19,263 nucleotides of DNA from JAPUDS01 sp039812985 (GCA_039812985.1 JBDHUL010000012.1:1-19263); one strand, 5' to 3'; positions 6,756-12,151 are shown, numbered from the stretch's first letter. Numbers and translations are program-made. Notes: generated by a model not told the origin, from the letters alone.

Positions 6756-7622
6756 ATGAATGCCGAATCTGGTCAGGATCCATTGTTTGGTTTAGAACTC
6801 CCGAAAAATCGGCCACAGCACGATAAGCGTCCAGGTGGCTTCGGTGGTCATCCTGGCGATGATATTCCAGATTATGTGACGTACATGGGCGTCGTTATGC
6901 CAAAGGAGGACGCTGATTTCTATGCCAATGGCGGAGAGAGGCCAAATGACACACTGCCTACAAAAGAGACGGCGCCGACTCCGCTTGAGAAACTTGCAGT
7001 GATATATGATCTCTATGGCTTTTTCCCTCATACAGGCGAGGAGCTGACAAAAGCGTGGGGTCTCTACCAATACGAAGGCAGGCTAGGCTGGTCCGCCCTG
7101 TATCTTAACCATGTCCTGCGTCATCAACAAGAGGACTCGGTCAACGCCCCAGATCCTCAGGCTGCTGTACGTTCTGTTGTAAAATCGTGGAAAGAGTTTT
7201 TTCAGGATGCTCGTGTTAGCACAGTACACGTGGACGAGTTTGGTGATGTTGCGAGCCAGTATCCAGAAAAAACAACGAGCGAGCTGTGTAAAGAATATAC
7301 CGATTTGGCCGGGGGGCAAGGGCACCGTGCGGTTGAAGCCCTTGCAGTCGTGAGCGGTATTGCTGAAATGACTGGTCAACAAAGGGCGGGGCTAGAAGAC
7401 CCTACGAAAGAACTGTTCACCAAAGAAGATGCGATTTTGCGCCTTAAAACCCTGAGTCGGTCAGCGCTTAAGGAGCGCGTGTGGCAGATACACTTGAGCG
7501 AAAAAAGACGAGTTGAGTTCTGGAAGGCGGCACTTCAGCAGGCAATGGCCCATCAAGTAGCAAGGCCTATTGTCCAGAAACTTTTTGGCAAGCTGGACGG
7601 CGAGACGGACGTATTGTCGTAA
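6756..7622 (+). CDS. Soluble protein of unknown function (288 aa)
   Basis: A 288-aa protein I do not recognise. The first 70 residues are rich in Pro, Gly, Asp and Lys (for example RPGGFGGHPGDD) and probably disordered. From about residue 75 it becomes mostly helical, with EKLAVIYDLYGFFPHTGEEL, a stretch rich in Trp and Tyr (WGLYQYEGRLGWSALY) and a basic C-terminal helix pair (RSALKERVWQIHLSEKRR). There is one cysteine and no signal peptide or membrane segment. The strong promoter at 6720-6749 places the transcription start on the ATG, and no Shine-Dalgarno precedes it. Codon use looks like that of its neighbours. It is followed by a hairpin at 7662-7682. A cytoplasmic role is likely; more cannot be said. 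Confidence 0.75.
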   Translation: MNAESGQDPLFGLELPKNRPQHDKRPGGFGGHPGDDIPDYVTYMGVVMPKEDADFYANGGERPNDTLPTKETAPTPLEKLAVIYDLYGFFPHTGEELTKAWGLYQYEGRLGWSALYLNHVLRHQQEDSVNAPDPQAAVRSVVKSWKEFFQDARVSTVHVDEFGDVASQYPEKTTSELCKEYTDLAGGQGHRAVEALAVVSGIAEMTGQQRAGLEDPTKELFTKEDAILRLKTLSRSALKERVWQIHLSEKRRVEFWKAALQQAMAHQVARPIVQKLFGKLDGETDVLS

Positions 7623-7626
7623 GTTT

Positions 7627-7640
7627 GTGACAATTATCAC
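7627..7640. promoter_or_regulatory. Operator-like palindrome upstream of the YggT gene
   Basis: GTGACAATTATCAC is symmetric around AATT except for one base pair. It lies just after the stop at 7620-7622 and about 65 bases before the YggT start. No clear promoter is seen around it. Confidence 0.3.
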
Positions 7641-7661
7641 TACGCTCTCTGCATTGTCGGT

Positions 7662-7682
7662 GCTACCCTTAGGGTAGCTTTT
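7662..7682 (+). terminator. Short hairpin, weak terminator or leader structure
   Basis: GCTACCC (7662-7668) and GGGTAGC (7672-7678) with a three-base loop and TTTT (7679-7682). It lies between the 288-aa gene and the YggT gene and could end the first or attenuate the second. Confidence 0.5.
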
Positions 7683-7705
7683 AATGTAAAGAAAGGACGA
7701 TGGAT

Positions 7706-8107
7706 ATGGCAGATACAGTAGAAGAAACACAGGAAGTTCGTACGACTGACGCACAGGTAGGTGGGACAAATGTGCAGCGACAGACGGTGAGCCAGACGAC
7801 GACGGTTCCTGGAGCGGTAGTTGCGGCGAGGGTCATATGGTATATTGTTGGGTTTATCGTGGCGCTACTGATAATTCGCATGGTGCTCCAGCTGCTTGGT
7901 GCAAATCAGGGCAATGGGTTTGTTGACTTCATCTATTCTCTGAGCGGTGTTTTCGCCGCACCGTTCTTTGGTATGTTTAGCTACACGCCAACGTACGGGC
8001 AGAGCATGTTTGAGCCCGGCACACTGGTCGCAATTATCGTCTACATGCTTGTTGGCTGGGGACTCGCCAAACTTTTTACTCTTGGATCAAATCGAGTTGA
8101 CGGGTAG
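7706..8107 (+). CDS. YggT family membrane protein
   Basis: A 133-aa protein with one YGGT-type domain: a membrane segment at about 37-60, the short conserved region SLSGVFAAPFFGMF, and a second segment near 110-126. The first 35 residues are polar, rich in Gln, Thr and Val, and probably cytoplasmic; this extension is unusual for YggT, which often has two hydrophobic pairs and little tail. Members occur near cell-division genes in many bacteria (ylmG/yggT) and are linked to division or chromosome distribution, without a known reaction. An ATG at 7700 is also in frame, but AAGGA at 7693-7697 is eight bases from 7706 and only two from 7700. The gene converges on tRNA-fMet, with the shared hairpin 8183-8227 between them. 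Confidence 0.8.
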   Translation: MADTVEETQEVRTTDAQVGGTNVQRQTVSQTTTVPGAVVAARVIWYIVGFIVALLIIRMVLQLLGANQGNGFVDFIYSLSGVFAAPFFGMFSYTPTYGQSMFEPGTLVAIIVYMLVGWGLAKLFTLGSNRVDG

Positions 8108-8182
8108 AGACGCGGTTTAGGCGAAGGCGGCGAGGGCTACCTGGCTGCCTTCTGGTCATTTTAAAGCTCTCGCCGAGCATGT

Positions 8183-8227
8183 TACCAAAGAAAAGAACAG
8201 GTCAGAGACCTGTTCTTTTCTTTGGTA
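8183..8227. terminator. Bidirectional terminator that includes the CCA end of tRNA-fMet
   Basis: Two perfect 21-base arms (8183-8203 and 8207-8227) with a three-base loop. Read from the minus strand, the first arm begins with the UACCA of the tRNA 3' end and the second arm is U-rich (UUCUUUUCUUU). It can also stop plus-strand transcription from the YggT gene. Confidence 0.85.
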
Positions 8228-8300
8228 GCGGGGGCAGGATTTGAACCTGCGACCTCATGGTTATGAGCCACGCGAGCTGACCAGACTGCTCCACCCCGCG
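8223..8300 (-). tRNA. Initiator tRNA-fMet (CAU), CCA encoded
   Basis: A 78-base cloverleaf on the minus strand. The acceptor CGCGGGG pairs with CCCCGC, leaving C1 opposite U72 unpaired, the initiator feature that allows formylation. The D stem is GAGC/GCTC with A11-U24, the initiator pattern, whereas both other CAU tRNAs here have C11-G24. The anticodon loop is CTCATAA and the T arm is GCAGG-TTCAAAT-CCTGC. The anticodon stem has only two of the usual three G-C pairs next to the loop (U29-A41 replaces the third). CCA is encoded and forms part of the terminator hairpin. The promoter is at 8325-8353. Confidence 0.92.
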
Positions 8301-8324
8301 ATGTATCGTGTGAGAGCGTGCTCT

Positions 8325-8353
8325 ATAGTAGCGTATTTTGGAACCAACGTCAA
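8325..8353 (-). promoter_or_regulatory. Promoter of tRNA-fMet
   Basis: On the minus strand TTGACG (8348-8353), a 17-base spacer and TACTAT (8325-8330). The predicted start near 8318 gives an 18-base leader. It fills the gap directly after the FtsB-like gene. Confidence 0.65.
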
Positions 8354-8357
8354 ATAA

Positions 8358-8774
8358 CTAACGGCGGTCTCCGAAAAAGAACTCAAGCCACTTGGCAAAG
8401 GGCGAAACGGTACTGACACTTTTAGTAGCGGGAGAATCCTGCGGGGAGGTATCGACGATGCCTTCTGAGGAAGGAAGGATGACAAGCCTTTCACCGGGCT
8501 TGGCGAGGCCGAGTCGCTGGCGTGCCGCCAGCTCGAGGTACTCATCACTTTTATAATACGCCGACATGTAGTGAGCATTTTGGTTTTGGAGCTTCATAAG
8601 CTCAATACGCTGCGAGTTGGTATCGACTTGTTGTTGATAGGTATAGTTCTGCTGTAGTGTTGCGACACTACCCCATAGCCATGTCATAGATACGACACAT
8701 ACGACAACCAGTCCGACGTTCTGGATTGAAATAAGGTGCTGGTAACGGTGGTATAAATGACGGATTTTATGCAT
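8358..8774 (-). CDS. FtsB/DivIC-like septum formation protein
   Basis: A 138-aa protein with the FtsB/DivIC plan: a short basic cytoplasmic start (HKIRHLYHRYQ), one membrane helix (about 18-37), a coiled coil rich in Gln, Leu and Asn (about 38-75), and the family's short conserved region SDEYLELAARQRLGLAKPGE. FtsB and DivIC form a complex with FtsL and FtsQ/DivIB that activates septal wall synthesis. The C-terminal 40 residues, rich in Ser and Thr and ending KWLEFFFGDRR, go beyond the typical family length (about 100-120). A CATAAT box on the minus strand (8787-8792) lies 12 bases before the ATG. The tRNA-fMet gene follows with its own promoter. Whether it is FtsB or DivIC cannot be told from sequence. 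Confidence 0.82.
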   Translation of the reverse strand: MHKIRHLYHRYQHLISIQNVGLVVVCVVSMTWLWGSVATLQQNYTYQQQVDTNSQRIELMKLQNQNAHYMSAYYKSDEYLELAARQRLGLAKPGERLVILPSSEGIVDTSPQDSPATKSVSTVSPFAKWLEFFFGDRR

Positions 8775-8786
8775 GTGACATACTGT

Positions 8787-8792
8787 ATTATG
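8787..8792 (-). promoter_or_regulatory. -10 box of the FtsB/DivIC-like gene
   Basis: CATAAT on the minus strand with a weak -35-like TGGAAA at 8810-8815 (17-base spacer). The predicted leader is about five bases. It is divergent from the tRNA promoter at 8825-8833. Confidence 0.5.
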
Positions 8793-8824
8793 ATGAGTTG
8801 GGGTGTGTTTTTCCAGAGCGATTT

Positions 8825-8833
8825 TGGTATACT
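8825..8833 (+). promoter_or_regulatory. Extended -10 promoter of the CAU tRNA
   Basis: TGGTATACT (8825-8833) is an extended -10; no good -35 is seen. The predicted start near 8840 gives a 26-base leader that contains the arm pairing with the trailer. Confidence 0.65.
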
Positions 8834-8865
8834 GTGTCGTGTAAGAAGTCGTGACGTACGTCTGC

Positions 8866-8941
8866 GGGGGTATAGCTCAGTGGTTAGAGCAGCGGGCTCA
8901 TAACCTGTTGGTCCTTGGTTCAAGTCCAAGTACCCCCACCA
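8866..8941 (+). tRNA. tRNA with CAU anticodon, probably tRNA-Ile2 (lysidine-modified)
   Basis: A 76-base cloverleaf with encoded CCA. The acceptor GGGGGTA/TACCCCC pairs fully, the D stem is GCTC/GAGC, the anticodon loop is CTCATAA, the variable loop is TGGTC, and the T arm is CTTGG-TTCAAGT-CCAAG. The fully paired acceptor excludes the initiator. The D loop AGTGGTTA and the TTGGTC junction look like bacterial tRNA-Ile2, while the other elongator CAU tRNA (11795-11871) looks like tRNA-Met. I therefore infer that this one is the TilS substrate that reads AUA; tilS lies at 14546. Its acceptor has G4-C69 and G5-C68 where the E. coli tRNA has C4-G69 and C5-G68, so the assignment is not certain. Confidence 0.85.
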
Positions 8942-8944
8942 ACT

Positions 8945-8959
8945 CGTCACGACTTTTTT
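8945..8959 (+). terminator. tRNA trailer with U-tract, pairs with the tRNA leader
   Basis: CGTCACGACTT (8945-8955) is the exact reverse complement of AAGTCGTGACG in the leader (8846-8856) and runs into a T-run ending at 8959. The 11-base stem encloses the whole tRNA. The trailer lies inside the 3' end of the convergent flavoprotein gene. Confidence 0.6.
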
Positions 8960-10335
8960 GTTTTGACTTTTGCACACGCAACACGAACAGCTTCGCTCCA
9001 ACTGGGAAAAGCATGGAGTGTATGCGCAATCTCTGGGGCGGTGATGTTGTGTTGGATGGCGAGTGTCAGCTCGTGGATGATTTCCCCGGCATGGGGTGCG
9101 GCGACAGTTGCCCCAAGTATATACCCCTCCGGGTTGGCGATAATTTTAGCAAAACCTTCAAAGCTGTTGTCGGTATTTGATCGAGCAATGATGCTAAGCG
9201 GAGCAAAGCCGATAGATGTTGGAAGGTCGCGCTTGAGGCAGTCAGCTTCGCTCATACCAACACTGGCAATTTCTGGGGTTGTAAATGTTATCCTCGGCAG
9301 AGCGGTGTAGTCCGGGCTAACGGTCTGCTTCGGGTGCAGTAAGTTGTGGGCCGCGATGCGACTCTCATAGACGGCGCTATGTGTATAGAGGAACCGGCCG
9401 AGGACATCACCAGCCGCAAATATGTGTGGAGCAGTGGTCGCAAGATGGTTGTCAACCTCTATACCGCCAGCTGAGTATTCCACCCCAGCGTTCTCAAGGC
9501 CGACATCGATACAAGGTTCCTGGCCAGCGGCAACAAGGACTTGATCGACAGTGATCGATCGTTCGTCGCTCCCCTGGAGGTAGGTAACGTTGACTGACAT
9601 ACCATCTCTTGCAATGCGTAGCACTTTGGTGTGGGTGAGGATATTCATGCCTCGTCTGGAGCGAAAAGCTTTTTCGAGGAGTTCGCTTGTCTCACGGTCT
9701 TCGCGTGGCAAAATCCGGGCAGCTTCCTCAGCGATCGTGACTTTCGTACCAAATATACTAAAAAACTGAGCCAATTCACACCCGGTTGCTCCTCCGCCAA
9801 TAACGAAGAGAGAACGAGGAGGGCGAGGGACATCGAGGGCGGTGTGAGGCGTGAGATGCGGAGTTACGTCAAGTCCCTTGACTCCTCCGGCGGCAAGCTG
9901 GGAGCCAGTCGCGATGAGAAAGTATCGTGCGCTGACATGGCGTCGGTCAAGGGTTATTTCATGAGGGGATATGAAGTGCGCGCGGCCCTTTAACACGGCG
10001 ATGTCTTTTGACTGGTAGTAGTGGCTGCTATTTGAGGTGCCGCTGCGGTGTATAGCTGTTCGCTTCCACGATATGAGCGATGGAAAATTGTAACCTATAC
10101 TGGCAGAGCGGAGACCAAAAGCCGCTCCGTTGTTTTTGGCGAGGTCATAGATATGGGCAGCTGAGAAAAGAGCTTTCGTCGGTATAGCTCCCCAGTTGGC
10201 GGCCTCACCCCCCATGACATTATGTTCGACGAGCGCCACACGCCAGCCACTTTGAGCTACTATGTCTGCTGCAACGCTTCCTCCTGCGCCGCTGCCTATT
10301 ACGATAAGATCGTAGTCGTATGTTTGTTTTGCCAC
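8947..10335 (-). CDS. FAD/NAD(P)-dependent oxidoreductase, Lpd/MerA fold without redox cysteines
   Basis: A 462-aa flavoprotein of the class I pyridine nucleotide-disulfide oxidoreductase fold. FAD motif IVIGSGAGGS (11-20) with Glu37 ending the second strand, a central ATGSQ, the NAD(P) motif FVIGGGATGCE, the second FAD motif IFAAGDV, and a C-terminal dimer domain are in order and of normal length. The active-site helix, however, reads GGEAANWGAIPTK: both cysteines of the usual GGTCVNVGCIPTK are Ala (45 and 50). The C-terminal His-Glu pair (HAHPTxSE) reads HAFPSWSE, so the base is Phe. It therefore cannot work as a dithiol reductase; a simple NAD(P)H-dependent reductase or oxidase is more likely. 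The GTG start is supported by AAAGGA about nine bases before it. It is the last gene of an operon with the ATP-cone protein (16-base gap). Confidence 0.88.
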   Translation of the reverse strand: MAKQTYDYDLIVIGSGAGGSVAADIVAQSGWRVALVEHNVMGGEAANWGAIPTKALFSAAHIYDLAKNNGAAFGLRSASIGYNFPSLISWKRTAIHRSGTSNSSHYYQSKDIAVLKGRAHFISPHEITLDRRHVSARYFLIATGSQLAAGGVKGLDVTPHLTPHTALDVPRPPRSLFVIGGGATGCELAQFFSIFGTKVTIAEEAARILPREDRETSELLEKAFRSRRGMNILTHTKVLRIARDGMSVNVTYLQGSDERSITVDQVLVAAGQEPCIDVGLENAGVEYSAGGIEVDNHLATTAPHIFAAGDVLGRFLYTHSAVYESRIAAHNLLHPKQTVSPDYTALPRITFTTPEIASVGMSEADCLKRDLPTSIGFAPLSIIARSNTDNSFEGFAKIIANPEGYILGATVAAPHAGEIIHELTLAIQHNITAPEIAHTLHAFPSWSEAVRVACAKVKTKKS

Positions 10336-10351
10336 AAATGTTTTTCCTTTG

Positions 10352-10627
10352 TTATACCATCATCTCTAGGTTTTGATACATGTAGGCCGCTTCAGGGTGA
10401 AAGGTAGCAAGATGCCGCGATGCGACACGCCTGATATCACCGGTCGTCACCTCGTCTTTCAGAGCAAGCCAGTCGATCACTTTTTTGCACACACGCTCAG
10501 CGGTACTATGCGCTTCGCCTTCGTGTGCGCGCACGCACATGCATGATGAAACAAGACTTTCATGAAGTTTTAAGGGGTCAAACACAGTGCTTTCGTGGTT
10601 GCTCCCAAGAACGTGTGGTTTATTCAT
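10352..10627 (-). CDS. Stand-alone ATP-cone domain protein
   Basis: A 91-aa protein that is almost entirely an ATP-cone: TVFDPLKLHESLVSSCM, then RVCKKVIDWL, EVTTGDIRRVASRHL and HPEAAYMYQN, matching the order of the domain in NrdR and in ribonucleotide reductase large subunits, where it binds ATP/dATP and controls activity. The start VxKRxG of the canonical cone is replaced (HVLGSNHES), so nucleotide binding may be altered. No zinc finger (as in NrdR) and no catalytic domain are attached. The start at 10627 is fixed by the ATGA overlap with the stop of the membrane protein; an upstream in-frame ATG (10696) lies inside that gene. It is the middle gene of the operon, upstream of the flavoprotein. 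I infer a nucleotide-sensing regulatory role; the target is unknown. Confidence 0.75.
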   Translation of the reverse strand: MNKPHVLGSNHESTVFDPLKLHESLVSSCMCVRAHEGEAHSTAERVCKKVIDWLALKDEVTTGDIRRVASRHLATFHPEAAYMYQNLEMMV

Positions 10628-11352
10628 CGGTTTACTCCAAACTGTAATACGGCGAAGTAGATAGTCAGCAGTATGAGTGCAATACTGCTCGTCCATTGGA
10701 GGAATTGTTTGTTGTCTTCGCGCCAGCGCTGGACACGAGCGACACTGTGGCCGCTTGTGAGATATAGCGTGACAATAACGAGGGGTAAAGCGGCAAACAT
10801 ACTATATAGGATTGCGAACCACGTCCAGGAAGCGGGAGGTCCCTGCATAAGTGTTGCACCAGCGATAAGCAGTGGCCCAGCGAGAAACGGAGACTCGCCA
10901 ATGACTGTCGCTGCTCCGAGCATACTCGCTTCGACAAATGACTCAGTTTTTTTAGCTCGGCCGAGTAAATATGCAGTTATCTGACGGGGTAGCCAGAGCT
11001 GTGTACCGGCGCCGCGGCGGTAGTACGCGGTCATGGTGAGAAGTCCAACAACCGGGACAACACCCGACACGATAATACCTACGAGCTGGGGAGTCTCCCC
11101 AGGAGAAGGGGTTCTCAGATACGATAGCATTGAGGCGAGCGCCACGAGCAATAATGACGTCGTACCGATAACCCCGATAGCGTAACCGGTTCCCGTAGAA
11201 AGCAGCTGCCGAACAGAAGCCCGTTTGCTGAGTCGATGCGAACTCATGTAGGTGAGTACACTGACGCTGAGTTGGTAGCAGGCGTGAACAAACAATGCTC
11301 CGAGTACCAGAAGCAGGTACGCTGCGTCGATGCCGAAAAAGCTATGTTGCAT
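10624..11352 (-). CDS. Six-helix membrane protein, CcdA/LysE-like topology, function unknown
   Basis: A 242-aa protein with about six membrane segments (near 10-30, 52-74, 88-108, 147-168, 174-198 and 214-236) in a 3+3 arrangement, with a basic loop between the halves. This layout occurs in the CcdA/DsbD and LysE families, but the two membrane cysteines needed for CcdA-type electron transfer are missing: only Cys25 is seen. The redox-like operon partner makes a CcdA-like origin attractive, though unproven. The last four bases overlap the ATP-cone start (ATGA), so the genes are translationally coupled. The promoter is at 11386-11415. AAAGGA lies about 15 bases before the ATG, a rather long spacing. 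Confidence 0.75.
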   Translation of the reverse strand: MQHSFFGIDAAYLLLVLGALFVHACYQLSVSVLTYMSSHRLSKRASVRQLLSTGTGYAIGVIGTTSLLLVALASMLSYLRTPSPGETPQLVGIIVSGVVPVVGLLTMTAYYRRGAGTQLWLPRQITAYLLGRAKKTESFVEASMLGAATVIGESPFLAGPLLIAGATLMQGPPASWTWFAILYSMFAALPLVIVTLYLTSGHSVARVQRWREDNKQFLQWTSSIALILLTIYFAVLQFGVNR

Positions 11353-11385
11353 GTTTGTTTACGCTTGTCCTTTGTTACGATTTTA

Positions 11386-11415
11386 TTTATACCACGTGGC
11401 ACTCGTTCGTGTCAA
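11386..11415 (-). promoter_or_regulatory. Promoter of the membrane protein/ATP-cone/flavoprotein operon
   Basis: On the minus strand a perfect TTGACA (11410-11415), an 18-base spacer and TATAAA (11386-11391), preceded by TGG as an extended -10. The predicted start near 11379 gives a leader of about 27 bases. Confidence 0.8.
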
Positions 11416-11452
11416 AAAAAGCGATAGCATGTTGATAAGAGGGGTAGCTGCT

Positions 11453-11515
11453 TTTTGTACAAAATATGAAAATATGTCACAAACTATTGACAAAGTATAA
11501 TAACTTTGCTATAAT
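11453..11515 (+). promoter_or_regulatory. Consensus promoter with operator-like symmetry
   Basis: TTGACA (11487-11492), 17 bases and TATAAT (11510-11515): both boxes perfect. The spacer is almost filled by an inverted repeat CAAAGT-ATAATA-ACTTTG (11491-11508). A second inverted repeat, TGTCA (11475-11479) and TGACA (11488-11492), overlaps the -35. A 12-base palindrome TTTTGTACAAAA lies at 11453-11464. The predicted start is near 11522. Confidence 0.8.
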
Positions 11516-11553
11516 GTAAGTATTATTCAATAAAACAAACAAGGAACCAAAAC

Positions 11554-11727
11554 ATGTCCACTCAAGAATCAGAGTCGGCTCTGGATGCTATTGTTCAACA
11601 AACGTGGAAACGAGCACGCACTACTCGGGAAATTGGCGCATTTCTGGCTCGTCGGCTTGCGGCTATTGACACTGCTGATGACGCAGGGTTTTGCGATATT
11701 GAAGAATTGGGCCGAGCTGGTCTTTAA
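11554..11727 (+). CDS. Small protein of unknown function (57 aa)
   Basis: A 57-codon ORF starting ATG 11554 and ending TAA 11725-11727. AAGGA (11541-11545) lies eight bases before the start, and the transcript should come from the consensus promoter at 11487-11515 with a leader of about 32 bases. The protein is hydrophilic and helical: an acidic start (MSTQESESALDAIV), a basic middle (TWKRARTTREIGAFLARRL) and an acidic end (DIEELGRAGL), with one cysteine. I do not recognise it. The middle could form an amphipathic helix. The gene converges on tRNA-Met and shares its terminator hairpin at 11754-11799. The transcript could instead be a regulatory RNA, but the ribosome binding site spacing and the ordinary codon use favour translation. 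Confidence 0.6.
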   Translation: MSTQESESALDAIVQQTWKRARTTREIGAFLARRLAAIDTADDAGFCDIEELGRAGL

Positions 11728-11753
11728 ATCGTCGCATAATCTAGCACATGACT

Positions 11754-11799
11754 TACCAAAGAAAAAACCGGTCCAGTATGACCGGTTCTTTCTTTGGTA
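11754..11799. terminator. Bidirectional terminator that includes the CCA end of tRNA-Met
   Basis: Arms at 11754-11773 and 11780-11799 with a six-base loop. Pairing is perfect except 11765/11788, which is A-C on the plus strand but a G-U pair in the minus-strand RNA, so it fits the tRNA direction best. The outer TACCAAAGAAA/TTTCTTTGGTA is shared with the tRNA-fMet terminator. Confidence 0.85.
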
Positions 11800-11871
11800 G
11801 CACCGACAGGGATCGAACCTGTGACCTTAGGCTTATGAGTCCTACGCTCTAACCAACTGAGCTACGGTGCC
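11795..11871 (-). tRNA. Elongator tRNA-Met (CAU), CCA encoded
   Basis: A 77-base cloverleaf on the minus strand: acceptor GGCACCG/CGGTGCT with a G1-U72 wobble, D stem GCTC/GAGC, anticodon loop CTCATAA, variable loop AGGTC, T arm ACAGG-TTCGATC-CCTGT, A73 and encoded CCA. G2-C71, C3-G70 and A73 agree with bacterial elongator tRNA-Met, and the D and T loops resemble that tRNA. The anticodon stem has an A31-G39 mismatch next to the loop, which is unusual but leaves four good pairs. The CCA forms part of the terminator hairpin. No convincing promoter was found upstream (above 11871). Confidence 0.92.
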
Positions 11872-12151
11872 TCATTGAAGATGAGCCTATTCACTCGCAA
11901 GTCAGTAAACTAGCTCACTTCGTTTTGCGGTTGGCTTTTCCTCTCAATTCTCGCGATAGCCTACGGCGTCACTCGAACTGGTCAAATCGCAAAAGAGCAA
12001 TTTGAGGCACAGGAAATTGTAACAGATAACAGGGAAGATTGCCATAGTGACGTGCACCCGTCTTTTTCAGGAGTCTCTCATGCTAGGGCGGTAGTATAGT
12101 GGTCAGCTGCGGACGCGTGGCACAATATATAAGCATAAGGAGCAAAATAAC
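11872..12151. other. Gene-free stretch between tRNA-Met and the exported LTxxQ protein
   Basis: About 280 bases without an ORF I can support. It should hold the promoter of tRNA-Met (minus strand) and of the exported protein (plus strand). A TATAGT at 12095-12100 without a good -35 could serve the latter, with a leader of about 45 bases. AAGGAG (12137-12142) is its ribosome binding site. A TTTTGCG near 11933 and CGCAAAA near 11987 could pair. Positions 12087-12121 resemble the 5' half of a tRNA but no 3' half follows. Confidence 0.4.

Noticed and set aside
11872..12080. A structured non-coding RNA (such as SRP RNA, tmRNA or RNase P RNA) in the gap
   Set aside because: I found none of the conserved sequence words of these RNAs; only short, imperfect pairings are present.
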